From contig CAYWNA010000220.1 of assembly GCA_964459305.1 (NCBI GenBank), positions 1 through 22,518 on the forward strand: 22,518 bases of DNA. Reading direction: 5' to 3'. How positions within the stretch are numbered: the first letter of the stretch is position 1; each line of letters starts with the position of its first letter. The position numbers were made by a program, and so were the translations under genes. Source of the stretch: CAYWNA01 sp964459305 (GTDB taxonomy: Bacteria > Planctomycetota > Planctomycetia > Pirellulales > Pirellulaceae). Below, piece by piece: positions 22,451 to 22,518 of this stretch. The notes under the pieces were generated by a model, which worked only from the letters and a program-made list of their open reading frames with translations, made no database searches and had not been told where the DNA came from.

Positions 22451-22471
22451 ATGTGGCATGTGGTCGAGTAA
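22451..22471 (+). CDS. Possible six-codon leader peptide (doubtful)
   Basis: ATG 22451 is preceded by AAAGGAGGT (22432-22440), the longest anti-Shine-Dalgarno match in the window, 10 nt upstream. It opens a frame of six codons (MWHVVE) ending in TAA. The same bases overlap the AT-rich element of the minus-strand promoter, so the match may be chance. Confidence 0.2.
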   Translation: MWHVVE

Positions 22472-22476
22472 AGAAT

Positions 22477-22495
22477 CCACCTGCGGAGCAGGTGG
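22477..22495. repeat. Perfect hairpin near right edge, possible IS200/IS605-type end
   Basis: CCACCTGC (22477-22484) and GCAGGTGG (22488-22495) form an 8-bp stem with a 3-nt loop, followed by CTTTCAGGTTAAGCCCC. Stems of this kind sit at the ends of IS200/IS605 elements and REP-type repeats, but no transposase is visible inside the window. Confidence 0.35.
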
Positions 22496-22518
22496 CTTTC
22501 AGGTTAAGCCCCAGAGGG

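Noticed and set aside
22432..22456. Resemblance of the minus strand to the 3' end of 16S rRNA (CGGCTGG...ACCTCCTTT)
   Set aside because: The short end match is not preceded by the conserved 16S helix 44/45 sequence (no GTCGTAACAAGG), so it is not an rRNA gene.
1..22518. CRISPR array, tRNA or rRNA genes
   Set aside because: No regularly spaced direct repeats and no tRNA-like cloverleaf or rRNA core sequence were seen in the intergenic gaps by eye; a tRNA and covariance-model scan was not possible.

Overview
The window looks like chromosomal DNA from a planctomycete, most likely a Pirellulales-type relative. Indications are Tat-exported Gfo/Idh/MocA oxidoreductases, a PQQ-type beta-propeller protein, a secreted Cys-rich protein, a BRCT-MerR-TPR fusion, a short planctomycete-like sigma factor, frequent GTG/TTG starts, and many intergenic palindromes including the 'SVSEG...SLTLRVT' type. 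This is recognition from memory, not a database result.

Layout. 1-688 (-) is the 5' part of an exported argininosuccinate-lyase-like protein that runs off the left edge. 689-1012 is a repeat-rich spacer. 1013-3343 (-) holds two tandem Tat-exported Gfo/Idh/MocA proteins, the upstream one with an internal deletion that removes the EKP region. 3727-7028 (-) is a signalling cluster: HDOD protein, HPP-family membrane protein, then HDOD plus degenerate GGDEF. 7483-13565 (+) carries a PQQ-like propeller protein, a ROK sugar kinase, ScpB, a 129-bp palindromic element, YggS, YggU/DUF167, a BRCT-MerR-TPR protein and a zinc-ribbon membrane protein. 13707-20196 (-) carries a Cys-rich secreted protein, a GH97 glycosidase, a GmhA-like SIS protein bracketed by two palindromes, an LplT-like MFS transporter and ThiC. 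20446-21000 (+) is a helix-turn-helix protein, facing the sigma factor (21131-21718, -) across a bidirectional terminator. Upstream of the sigma gene lies a small gene (21883-22178, -) whose coding signal changes frame at a TTTCCCA heptamer, and an ECF-type promoter candidate with an AT-rich upstream element.

How the genes may work together. thiC and the MFS gene overlap by 4 nt, as do yggS and yggU, and the BRCT-MerR-TPR and zinc-ribbon genes, so each pair is probably translationally coupled. The two HDOD genes and the HPP gene look like one transcription unit. GH97, ROK kinase and the Gfo/Idh/MocA pair fit a sugar-degrading lifestyle, but they are not one operon. No tRNA, rRNA, CRISPR array or intact transposase gene was found. 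The best leads for something new are the right-hand sigma-factor locus (ECF-like promoter, structured leader, frameshifted small gene), the exported lyase lacking the usual SRND motif, and the BRCT-MerR-TPR gene with a dyad inside its possible promoter.
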